DNA from: an uncultured Acidobacteriia bacterium
GTDB taxonomy: Bacteria > Acidobacteriota > Terriglobia > Bryobacterales > Bryobacteraceae
Assembly: GCA_903828455.1 (NCBI GenBank)
Contig: CAIKMJ010000022.1
Location: forward strand, 62,001-126,000
Direction: 5' to 3'
Length of the DNA stretch: 64,000 bases
The notes under the pieces are model-generated. The model was not told where the DNA came from. It searched no databases and saw nothing but the letters and a program-made list of their open reading frames with translations. Each line of letters starts with the position of its first letter. Position 1 is the stretch's first letter. A program made the translations under genes and the position numbers. Positions 1 through 7,407 of this stretch are shown in pieces.

Positions 1-353
1 TGAAAGTGATCGCGCTCAGCGATCTGATCACCGTGGGCTCCACCGGACCGCGCGCCGATTACGAAGGCGGCGGCAGCTTCGTCGAGTGGCCCGCCGTGCT
101 CGAAAAGGTTCTGAAACTCGATTTCGATACCTGCATTCCGGGCGCCGGCGACATTCTGACGAAGGCCGACGTGGCCGCTTTCAAGGTCAAGATGGATACG
201 CTGGTCAGCCGCGCGCGCGAGGCTGTGCGCAGCGGCGTTCCCAAAGACCAGCTGATGGCGCACATCAGGACGGACGATCTGGGCTGGGCGCCGCGCCTCG
301 CGAGCGTGGACCCGTTTTACGCGGAACTGCAGAAGACCGCGCCGCAGAAGTAA
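1..353 (+). CDS. MBL-fold metallo-hydrolase, C-terminal fragment (partial)
   Basis: The reading frame is open at the left edge, so only the last ~115 residues are present and the GTG at base 6 is not a real start. The segment 'DFDTCIPGAGDILTKADVAAFK' is typical of the C-terminal region of metallo-beta-lactamase-fold hydrolases, where the usual motif reads IPGHGP(V/I)LTKAD. Here the expected His of 'GHG' is replaced ('GAG'), so a metal ligand may be lacking, or the gene belongs to an exported branch that lacks it. The zinc-binding HxHxDH motif lies outside the window. Its 3' end overlaps the convergent methyltransferase ORF by about 89 bases. Family assignment is fairly sure; substrate is unknown. 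Confidence 0.7.
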   Translation, partial: KVIALSDLITVGSTGPRADYEGGGSFVEWPAVLEKVLKLDFDTCIPGAGDILTKADVAAFKVKMDTLVSRAREAVRSGVPKDQLMAHIRTDDLGWAPRLASVDPFYAELQKTAPQK

Positions 354-1356
354 GCCGCCGCGGCCTTCCTGCCGGAACCGAAGCTTCGCGCATCGCCAGT
401 AAAATCCGGCGCCCCACCGCTTCCACAACCTTCGGCACCACCGCGTTGCCGAACTGCCGGTAAGCCTGCGTGTCGGAAACGACGATGGGCTTTTCTTCGA
501 AGCCCATCAGCCGTCCGCATTCCCGCGGCGTGAGACGTCGCGGCGGCCTGTTTTTACCCTGCGGGACGAGAATCTCCGAGCCGTCTTTGTGATAGCGGGC
601 GCTGAGCGTGCGCGAAATGCCGGCGGGATCGGCGAGCCCGAAGCCGAAACCGTTGCCGCGCGCGCGATGGCCCTCCGCGTAGCGCTGCAGATAGTTCCAG
701 AGGTGCGGCGAGAGCGTGTATTTGGGGTCCGGCAGCGGCTCCAGAATGTCGAGCAAACGCGGCCGCGCGCCATCGGGCGGATCGGGATATTCGAATGCCG
801 GCCGCGTCGGAAAAACGTCTTTGTTGAAACAGACGATGTACACGCGCTCGCGATGCTGCGGCACCCACGCCGCGGCGTCGATGACCCGATCGAAAATCCA
901 GTAATTGAGCTCGTCAAGGCGCGCGCGAATGACCTGCCACGTGCGGCCCTTGTCGTGCGACTTCAGGTTCTTCACGTTTTCGAGGAAAAGCACCGCGGGG
1001 CGTCTGGCTTCCACAATTGCGGCAAGCTGAAAAAAAAGGTTGCCCTGCGTTTCGCACTCGAAGCCGTGCGCCATGCCGAGACTCTGCCGCTTCGAAACTC
1101 CGGCAAGCGAGAACGGCTGGCAGGGGAAACCGGCGGCGAGCAGATCGTGATCGGGAATATCGGCGATGTTGATCCTGCGAATGTCGTCGTGCGGAGTTTC
1201 GCCATACCAGGCGGCGTAGGTCCGTTGCGAATACTTGTCCCACTCGCAGGAAAAGCGGCACGTCCCGCCCAGCTTTTCCAGCGCGCTGCGAAAGCCGCCG
1301 ATGCCGGCAAAGAGATCGATGAAGGTGAACGGCGCGGCCGGCGATCCCGAAGGCAT
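265..1356 (-). CDS. DNA (cytosine-5-)-methyltransferase, Dcm-like
   Basis: This 363-residue protein should methylate C5 of cytosine in a short DNA motif. The class motifs are visible in order: I 'DLFAGIGGFR' (AdoMet binding), IV 'GFPCQPFS' with the catalytic Cys, VI 'ENVKNLKSHD', VIII 'QHRERVYIV' and X 'YRQFGNAVVPKVV'. The stretch 'GFECETQGNLFFQLA' resembles E. coli Dcm, but the target site cannot be read from sequence. No restriction endonuclease or Vsr nuclease lies alongside, so it looks like an orphan enzyme. The last ~30 residues (Arg/Ser/Pro-rich) lie past motif X and overlap the upstream hydrolase gene on the opposite strand. They look like a run-on tail rather than a domain. Confidence 0.9.
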   Translation of the reverse strand: MPSGSPAAPFTFIDLFAGIGGFRSALEKLGGTCRFSCEWDKYSQRTYAAWYGETPHDDIRRINIADIPDHDLLAAGFPCQPFSLAGVSKRQSLGMAHGFECETQGNLFFQLAAIVEARRPAVLFLENVKNLKSHDKGRTWQVIRARLDELNYWIFDRVIDAAAWVPQHRERVYIVCFNKDVFPTRPAFEYPDPPDGARPRLLDILEPLPDPKYTLSPHLWNYLQRYAEGHRARGNGFGFGLADPAGISRTLSARYHKDGSEILVPQGKNRPPRRLTPRECGRLMGFEEKPIVVSDTQAYRQFGNAVVPKVVEAVGRRILLAMREASVPAGRPRRLTSAARSSAVPRKTGPRSRGAAPSPDRPS

Positions 1357-1409
1357 CCTGGAGCCCAGTCTACTATGCGCACGGAACAGAACTGCGCGGA
1401 AATGATGCG

Positions 1410-2693
1410 GTGCGGATGGTGCTTCCGCTCGCAGTAAAATACGCTTTGCGCGTATCGAAATCCGTTTCCGACAATGCCGCGGCGATTCGCCACCGCTTTC
1501 AAAGCGCCACCCCTTTCCGCCATGCCGTGGTGGAAGGCTTCTTTGAACCTCAATTTGCCGAAGAACTGCTGGAGCACTTCCCGCGCTTCGACCCTTCGCG
1601 GGCGCGCAACGAAATCTACGGCGGCGTGTGGGGCAAGGCCGTCAACACGAACATCCGAAGCATCGATCCGGCGTATGCGGAACTCTACGCGACCATCGCT
1701 TCGCAGCCGTTCCTCGATCTGATCGGCGAACTGTCCGGAATTCCCGATCTGCTGCTCGACCCCGCGCTGTTCGGCGGCGGGACCCACGAAAATCTGCACG
1801 GTCAGGATCTCGATCCGCACGTGGATTTCAACTACGACGAGCAAAAGAAGCTGCACCGGCGGCTGAATCTGATCGTGTACCTGAACAAGGGCTGGAAGGC
1901 GGAATGGGGCGGTTCCATCGAGATCCACTCCAACCCGCGAAGGCCGGCGGAGAACCGCATTCAGTCGTACGAGCCGCTGTTCAACCGCGCCGTCTTCTTC
2001 GAAACCAACGAATATTCCTGGCACGGCTTCCCGCGCATCGAACTGCCCGAAGCGGAACGGCACCGGTCGCGGAAATCGATCTCCATCTACCTCTACACGC
2101 GCGAGCGCCCGCGGGAGGAGATCGCGCCGGCGCACGGCACGTTCTATGTGCATCGTCCGCTGCCGCCGCACCTCCGCGCCGGTCACACACTGACGGACGC
2201 CGATATGAAGGATCTGCTGTTTCAGGTGGACCGGCGCGACAAGTGGATCGAGCACTACCAGGCGATGGAACTGGAAAAGGGCCGCGAACTGGCGCGCCTC
2301 GCCGCCTACACAGCGGGCGTGCTCTCGCTCGTGCGCGCGCCGCTCACCGGCTACGTTCTGCAGCAAGGAACATCGCGCGGTATTTTCCCCGATCTCTGGC
2401 TGGCGCCCGAAGCTGCCCTGACGGTGGCGCCGCAGCGTCCGGTCACCGGTCTGACTCTGCGTGGCTGGCGGCCGGCCGAACGCGGCCCGGTGGAAGTTTC
2501 GCTCCGGCTCAACGGCGTAGTCGCCGCAACGGCCACGGTGGCGGGACTGTTTGAAATTCCGATCGCGCCGGCTGCTCCCCCGGACCAGCCATTCACGCTT
2601 GAGATCGCCGCCACCCCCGCGTTCTCACCGGAAAACGATCCGCGCGATATCTGCTTCATCCTGCTCGAACTGCGCGCCGAACACGCCGGCTAA
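1410..2693 (+). CDS. 2-oxoglutarate/Fe(II)-dependent oxygenase (prolyl 4-hydroxylase type)
   Basis: The 427-residue product has the iron-binding facial triad of the double-stranded beta-helix oxygenases: 'HVDFN' supplies His and Asp, 'YSWHGFP' the distal His, and 'RSRKSISIYLY' the Arg expected to bind 2-oxoglutarate. The domain covers roughly residues 30-240. The remaining C-terminal part ends in a beta-rich stretch (about 310-427, 'LRGWRPAERGPVEVSLRLNG'), perhaps carbohydrate- or ligand-binding. The substrate (protein residue, sugar or small molecule) cannot be assigned. It is divergent from the methyltransferase with only ~50 bp between them. Its stop overlaps the stop of the convergent exporter by four bases. 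The start is uncertain within the first ~20 codons. Confidence 0.8.
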   Translation: MRMVLPLAVKYALRVSKSVSDNAAAIRHRFQSATPFRHAVVEGFFEPQFAEELLEHFPRFDPSRARNEIYGGVWGKAVNTNIRSIDPAYAELYATIASQPFLDLIGELSGIPDLLLDPALFGGGTHENLHGQDLDPHVDFNYDEQKKLHRRLNLIVYLNKGWKAEWGGSIEIHSNPRRPAENRIQSYEPLFNRAVFFETNEYSWHGFPRIELPEAERHRSRKSISIYLYTRERPREEIAPAHGTFYVHRPLPPHLRAGHTLTDADMKDLLFQVDRRDKWIEHYQAMELEKGRELARLAAYTAGVLSLVRAPLTGYVLQQGTSRGIFPDLWLAPEAALTVAPQRPVTGLTLRGWRPAERGPVEVSLRLNGVVAATATVAGLFEIPIAPAAPPDQPFTLEIAATPAFSPENDPRDICFILLELRAEHAG

Positions 2694-4300
2694 TGCGCCG
2701 GGGCGGACGTTCCGCGCCGCGGATCGTTCGGTTCGAGCGCAAAGCACAGCAGGAACATCGCGCCGGCGACAACGGCCAGGACCCAGTAAACATCGATGTA
2801 GGCGAGCGTGGCGGCCTGCGCCCCCACCTTGCGGTAGATCAGTTCCTGCGCCTGCGGCAGGGCGTTCAGCGATCCCGAGCGATGCAGCCGGTCGGCCAGC
2901 GAATTCACCGCGCCCTGAAAACGCGGGTCGCCCGGCGCTGAACGACTCACCAGTATCGCCTGATGGAACTGCGCGCGCCGCGCCAGCACGCTCGTGACAA
3001 TCGACGTCCCCACGCTGGCTCCGATGTTGCGCATAAAGTTGATCAGCGCCGCCACCGAGTTGCTCTTTTCGCGCGGAATCCCGTTGTACGCCACGGTATT
3101 GGCGGGAATGAAGAGGAATCCAAACGGCACGTATTGCACCATCCTGAGGACCACCGCCGAGCCGAAGCTGATATCCAGATCGATGCGCCGCGTGGAAGCG
3201 TACATAGCCAGCGCGAGCGTCAGCCAGCCGAATCCCATCAGGTACCGCGCCTGCACCCGCGTGGTCAGCCGGCCGACGAAAGGCAGCGCGCCGAGCAGCA
3301 GAAAGCCCGCCGCCGACAGCACCATGCCGGCCGACTGCGCCGTGTAGCCCATCAGACTTTGCAGAAACTGCGGCATCAGCACCGTGCTCGAAAATGAGAG
3401 CACGCCGATCATGAACATCACCAGATTCGACGCCGCGAAATTGCGGTGGCTGAGCAGACGGATATCGATAATCGGGTTCTTGTGATTCCATTCCCGAATC
3501 ACCAGCGCCGTCAGGCAGATGGCGGCGATCGCCATCAGGCTCACGATGAAACGCGAACTCAGCCAGTCGTCCTCCTGGCCCTTGTCGAGAAAAATCTGCA
3601 GCGCGGAAATGCCGAGCACGAGCAGCGAAAAGCCAATGAAATCCGGCCGCGGAATGCCGCCGGAGCGCTTCAGCTTCATATACGGCGGATCCTGCACCAG
3701 CTTCCGGACCAGATAAAGCGTCACGAATCCAACCGGCAGGTTGATCAGGAAGATCCAGCGCCACGAGTAGCTGTCGGTGATCCAGCCGCCCAGCGTCGGG
3801 CCGATGGACGGCGCGAAAACGGCGGTGATCCCGTACAGCGCCACGGCGAGGCCGCGCTCCTCCGGCGGGAAGGAATCGGTGAGGATCGCCTGCGCCATCG
3901 GCTGCAGTCCGCCGCCGCCGGCACCCTGCAGTACGCGGGCGAAAAGCAGCACCCCCAGCGTGGGCGCGATTCCGCACAGCAGCGATGCGAAGGTGAACAT
4001 CACAATGCACGCCATGAAGAAGCGCTTGCGCCCGAACACCGTAACCAGCCACCCGCTGATGGGCAGCACGATGGCGTTGGAAACCAGGTACGACGTCAGG
4101 ACCCAGGTGCTTTCGTCCGTGCTTGCGCCCAGATTTCCGGCAATATGCGGCAGCGCCACGTTGGCGATAGAAGTATCCAGCACTTCCATGAACGCAGCAA
4201 GAGAAACCGAGGCGGCAATCAGCCATCGGTTTGAAGGGGGACGCCAGATTTCGGGCGTCGCCTGTGCTGCCAGTGCCTGGGTACTCACGCGGTTATTCAT
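2690..4300 (-). CDS. DHA2-family MFS multidrug exporter (EmrB/QacA type)
   Basis: This is a 536-residue inner-membrane protein with about 14 hydrophobic segments, the length and layout of drug:H+ antiporter family 2. Diagnostic segments are 'MEVLDTSIANVALPHIAGNL' in TM1 (motif D1), 'GWLVTVFGRKRFF' (motif A), 'RVLQGAGGGGLQPMAQAIL' (motif B) and 'AVFAPSIGPTLGGWI' (motif C, typical of exporters). It probably expels hydrophobic toxic compounds. In EmrAB-like systems a membrane-fusion partner and an outer-membrane channel are usually adjacent. Neither is present here, so it works alone or with distant partners. The start ATG follows an upstream ~200-bp non-coding gap shared with the B12-binding gene. 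Confidence 0.9.
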   Translation of the reverse strand: MNNRVSTQALAAQATPEIWRPPSNRWLIAASVSLAAFMEVLDTSIANVALPHIAGNLGASTDESTWVLTSYLVSNAIVLPISGWLVTVFGRKRFFMACIVMFTFASLLCGIAPTLGVLLFARVLQGAGGGGLQPMAQAILTDSFPPEERGLAVALYGITAVFAPSIGPTLGGWITDSYSWRWIFLINLPVGFVTLYLVRKLVQDPPYMKLKRSGGIPRPDFIGFSLLVLGISALQIFLDKGQEDDWLSSRFIVSLMAIAAICLTALVIREWNHKNPIIDIRLLSHRNFAASNLVMFMIGVLSFSSTVLMPQFLQSLMGYTAQSAGMVLSAAGFLLLGALPFVGRLTTRVQARYLMGFGWLTLALAMYASTRRIDLDISFGSAVVLRMVQYVPFGFLFIPANTVAYNGIPREKSNSVAALINFMRNIGASVGTSIVTSVLARRAQFHQAILVSRSAPGDPRFQGAVNSLADRLHRSGSLNALPQAQELIYRKVGAQAATLAYIDVYWVLAVVAGAMFLLCFALEPNDPRRGTSAPAH

Positions 4301-4500
4301 TTAGGATGCCATCCGCGGCCGCTGCGCCGCTGAACTGCTGTGCCGCTGAAAACGACGAGTTCGGCCCATCCGGCTCTTTGGCGGAAAATCGGCGACGCCA
4401 GGGGTCCCCCGCGCGCGGGCCCCGTTTCAGGCGATAATGAAAGTTGGCGGCAAGCGTCGGGCTGCCGGGGGAGTTCGTAACGACGCACCGCACCCTGTTC

Positions 4501-4926
4501 ATGAATTTCCCGATTCGGGTACTTGTGGCCAAGCCGGGCCTCGACGGACACGACCGCGGGGCCAAGGTGATCGCCCGCGCCCTGCGAGACGCGGGCATGG
4601 AAGTCATTTATACTGGTTTGCGACAGACTCCGGAAATGATTGTCAACGCCGCCCTGCAGGAAGACGTGCAGGTGATCGGGCTTTCGATCCTTTCCGGCGC
4701 GCACAACGCCATCGTGCCCCGGGTGCTGGCGTTGCTTCGTGAAAAGGATATGGCCGGAGTGAAAGTCATCGCCGGCGGCATCATTCCCGACGACGATGCG
4801 CAGGAACTGAAGCGCCAGGGAGTGGCGGCGGTGTTCCAGCCGGGAGCTTCCATGGAGGAGATCGTCGCGGCTGTTCGCGGGGCGGCGCTGTCCGGAATGG
4901 AAACATGTCCGGAGTGGAAACAGTAG
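4501..4926 (+). CDS. Cobalamin-binding domain protein (methylmalonyl-CoA mutase C-terminal domain type)
   Basis: This is a stand-alone 141-residue B12-binding Rossmann-like domain. '[11 protein letters not shown]' carries the DxHxxG motif whose His replaces dimethylbenzimidazole as cobalt ligand. '[11 protein letters not shown]' supplies the SxL motif and 'VIAGGIIP' the GG motif that holds the nucleotide tail. The ORF track begins at an upstream TTG; I prefer the ATG at 4501 because conserved sequence ('[20 protein letters not shown]') begins there. It fits the small or alpha-C-terminal part of split methylmalonyl-CoA mutases and their relatives. No catalytic large subunit is encoded in the window, so the partner must lie elsewhere. 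Confidence 0.9.
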   Translation: MNFPIRVLVAKPGLDGHDRGAKVIARALRDAGMEVIYTGLRQTPEMIVNAALQEDVQVIGLSILSGAHNAIVPRVLALLREKDMAGVKVIAGGIIPDDDAQELKRQGVAAVFQPGASMEEIVAAVRGAALSGMETCPEWKQ

Positions 4927-5027
4927 TTGGGGAACAAGCGGAAGATCTGAGCCATCGCGCCTGAGGGCGCGGGGCATGAAACACGAAAAGGAGCGCATCG
5001 CAAATTGCGACCTGCGCGACGGTGAAA

Positions 5028-6428
5028 ATGGAAAAGCATCTGAAGATCGCGGTCTTTATCGACTTCGACAATATTGAAATCGGCGTGAAGTCGACCCTGC
5101 AGCGCGAGTTCGACGTCTCGATCGTGCTCGAAGCACTGAAAGAACGGGGCGAAATCGTCACCAAGATCGCTTACGCCAACTGGGGCAAGATGGAAAACTC
5201 CACGCGCCAGCTGTCGGAATACGCGGTCCAGATGGTGCAGCGCGACCCCTCGCCGCGCGGCGACAAGAACGGCGCCGACATCAACCTGGCGCTCGATGCG
5301 CTGGAGATGGCCTTCACGCACGACCACATCAACGCATTCGCCATCATCAGCGGCGACAGCGACTTTATCGCTCTCGTCAACAAGCTGAAGCAGTACGACA
5401 AGACGGTCTTCGTGGTCGGCGGCAAGGCGTTTACCAGCACGATTCTGCAGAAGAACTGTCATGAGTTCATCAGCTACGAATCCATGCTGGACGACGGCCG
5501 GCCTTCGCGGCGCGAACACCGCGAGCATCGCGAAAATCGCGAGCCGCGTCCCGCCGAAGCGCAGAACGCACAGGGCGGCGCACCGCCGGCTTCGCACGGA
5601 GCGCCGGCGAACGGCGGCGGCCAGCCGCAGCAGCAACAGCAGCGTCCGCAGCAGGGCGGCGGTGGCGGCGGACAGCGTCGTCCCCCGGCGCTCGATCTGC
5701 ATCAGGCCATGCCGCTGGTGGAGCGCGCGCTTCAGGTGCTGGAGCGGCGCGAGGTTCGTCCGCAGCTGGGTCTGCTGAAATCCACCATGCTGCAGCTCGA
5801 TTCCAGCTTCAGCGAACGGGCTTACGGAGCCGGATCGTTTACCGACTTCATTGAAAAGCTGCGCAAGGCGGATCTGATCCTCGTGACCGGCGGCGAAGGC
5901 CGCTACATGATCCAGCGCAAGCGCAACGGCGCGCCGGAAAAGACGGTTCGTCCGGAAGAGGCGCTTCCGGCGCTCCGCGACGTTCTCGAAAATCACCGGC
6001 TCGAAATGGAAGACGGCGTTACGGCCGACGAACTGGCCGCCTGGGTTCGCGAAGAAGCACCGGCCTTTGACTGGAAGACTTACGGCTTCCAGGAGTTCAC
6101 CGAGTTCCTCAATTTCGCCCAGGACAAGACCGTGGTCCGCGCCGTTCCCGACGAAGCCAATTCGCAGATGATGGTGCACCTTGGCGCCGAGTTCCATCCG
6201 CCGGCCGTGCCCGAACCGGAACCGCTGCCTCCGCTGCCTGAAGAAGGCGAAGAGGAAGAAGAGCCGCAGCCCATCGTGCCCGGCCAGCCCACCGCCGGTT
6301 CGCCGCGCGTCAAGAAGGGCACCAAAAAGGCTGCCGGTCCCGATGTCAACGGCAATGTGGTGCCGCCGCCCAAGCGCCCCCGCAAAGCTGCCGCGCCCCG
6401 CAAGCGGCGTGCTCCGTCCGGTATGTAA
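5028..6428 (+). CDS. NYN-domain protein with two LOTUS/OST-HTH domains
   Basis: The N-terminal ~150 residues form a NYN (LabA/PIN-like) domain, predicted to be a metal-dependent RNase. The acidic motifs 'VFIDFDNIE', 'KNGADINLALD' and 'ISGDSDFIALV' are in place. A low-complexity Gln/Gly/Pro linker ('QPQQQQQRPQQGGGGGG') follows. Two winged-helix OST-HTH/LOTUS-like segments come next ('LDLHQAMPLVERAL...GRYMIQRK' at ~230-305 and 'ALPALRDVLENH...MMVHLGAEF' at ~320-395). The tail is first acidic ('EEGEEEEEP') and then strongly basic ('KRPRKAAAPRKRR'), which could contact nucleic acid. Related proteins are common in bacteria but their targets are mostly unknown. I prefer ATG 5028 over the GTG two codons upstream. 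Confidence 0.85.
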   Translation: MEKHLKIAVFIDFDNIEIGVKSTLQREFDVSIVLEALKERGEIVTKIAYANWGKMENSTRQLSEYAVQMVQRDPSPRGDKNGADINLALDALEMAFTHDHINAFAIISGDSDFIALVNKLKQYDKTVFVVGGKAFTSTILQKNCHEFISYESMLDDGRPSRREHREHRENREPRPAEAQNAQGGAPPASHGAPANGGGQPQQQQQRPQQGGGGGGQRRPPALDLHQAMPLVERALQVLERREVRPQLGLLKSTMLQLDSSFSERAYGAGSFTDFIEKLRKADLILVTGGEGRYMIQRKRNGAPEKTVRPEEALPALRDVLENHRLEMEDGVTADELAAWVREEAPAFDWKTYGFQEFTEFLNFAQDKTVVRAVPDEANSQMMVHLGAEFHPPAVPEPEPLPPLPEEGEEEEEPQPIVPGQPTAGSPRVKKGTKKAAGPDVNGNVVPPPKRPRKAAAPRKRRAPSGM

Positions 6429-6491
6429 TTCCGCGGCAACGAAGCGCGCCGCCGCCCCGCGTTTAATCTGGTGACGAGGGCATACATCGAC

Positions 6492-7307
6492 ATGGAAAAC
6501 AAAACTGGTTTCCGGTTGGGGCGGCGCGACTTCCTGCTGGGCATGACGCCGGCGCTGGCTCCGGGCTTTCTGAAGAAGCCCGTCCAGACGCTTTCGGGCG
6601 TCGAATTTCACGTTTATCGCTACAGCCCGGTGGCGTTCCTGCAGAGCCCGCGCCGCTATGTCATTCTGCACGGCGATGAAGACACTGCGCGCGACGTTCT
6701 CTCGTCTTACATGTACGATCACGACGGCATCGCGTTCGTCGTCACCTCAAAAACGCGCGAGGTTGAAATCAGCGGCGCGAAAATCTCTGGCGCGAAGATC
6801 TCTGGCGTAAAAATCTCTGGCGTAAAGATCGATGGCGTAAAGATCGATCCCAACCGCATGTTCTCGCGGCCGGGCGCCGAAAAGAGCATCCGCGGCCTGA
6901 CCCCCGGACTCGATGCGGCCAAGTTGACGAGCACGCTCGATTTTCTCGATCGCCACCGCGAGGCATTCCTGAAAGAACTGCTGCCGCAGAAGGGCAGCCG
7001 CCTCGTGGCGCTGCACAACAACCGCGATTATTCGGTCAACAATGAAATCGCCGACAGCGATGCCAGCTCGATAAAAGAGCCCCGCCTTCCGCAGCACTTC
7101 TTCCTGTGCACCGATGCGAAGGATTACGAGGTGCTGAAGCAGTCCCCCTATAACGTGGTGCTGCAGTCGAAGCCCGATCCCGACGACGGTTCGCTCTCGC
7201 GCCTCGCAGCCCGGCGCGGCGTGCGCTACATCAATCTGGAATGCGCCATCGGCGCGTACGAAGCCCAGCAGGAACGCCTCCGCTGGCTCGACGACCGCCT
7301 GCCCTGA
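6492..7307 (+). CDS. Tat-targeted protein of unknown function with in-frame 15-bp repeats
   Basis: I do not recognise this 271-residue protein. ATG 6492 is preferred because it opens a twin-arginine-like leader ('FRLGRRDFLLGM'), suggesting export. Conserved-looking segments include 'YVILHGDEDTARDVLSSYM', 'RLVALHNNRDYSVNNEIADSD' and 'HFFLCTDAKDYEVL'. The His/Glu/Asn spacing recalls metal-dependent amidohydrolases or carboxypeptidases, but I cannot prove this. Between residues ~92 and 120 a pentapeptide is tandemly repeated (EISGA-KISGA-KISGV-KISGV-KIDGV-KID), encoded by a 15-bp unit. No close operon partner: it follows the NYN gene by ~60 bp and precedes the hydroxy-acid dehydrogenase by 100 bp. 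Confidence 0.6.
   Translation: MENKTGFRLGRRDFLLGMTPALAPGFLKKPVQTLSGVEFHVYRYSPVAFLQSPRRYVILHGDEDTARDVLSSYMYDHDGIAFVVTSKTREVEISGAKISGAKISGVKISGVKIDGVKIDPNRMFSRPGAEKSIRGLTPGLDAAKLTSTLDFLDRHREAFLKELLPQKGSRLVALHNNRDYSVNNEIADSDASSIKEPRLPQHFFLCTDAKDYEVLKQSPYNVVLQSKPDPDDGSLSRLAARRGVRYINLECAIGAYEAQQERLRWLDDRLP
6765..6851 (+). repeat. 15-bp in-frame tandem repeat (five full units plus part)
   Basis: Five complete 15-bp units and one partial unit follow each other without a gap, consensus AARATCTCTGGCGYR (first unit diverged). They encode (K/E)I(S/D)G(A/V) inside the Tat-targeted unknown. Neighbouring units differ by 0-3 bases, which suggests recent slippage or unequal exchange. Confidence 0.9.
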
Positions 7308-7407
7308 TCCTGCCGGCGGCATGCCGCCACGCAAAAGCACTCCCGAATTGTGCGAGAATCGAGACCGGCGCCAGCCAATCTCTTTCAAAGGTTCTCGCAG
7401 GAGTCGC

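Noticed and set aside
265-1356. A restriction-modification system around the cytosine methyltransferase
   Set aside because: No endonuclease, Vsr or specificity gene is next to it in the visible sequence.
4400-4426. GC hairpin upstream of the B12-binding gene as a second cobalamin riboswitch or terminator
   Set aside because: It lacks the B12 box and any conserved core; it is only an imperfect GGGG/CCCC pairing with no T-run.
6765-6851. Classical pentapeptide-repeat (A[DN]LXX) protein
   Set aside because: The repeat pattern KISGX lacks the central Leu/Phe of that fold and has too few units.
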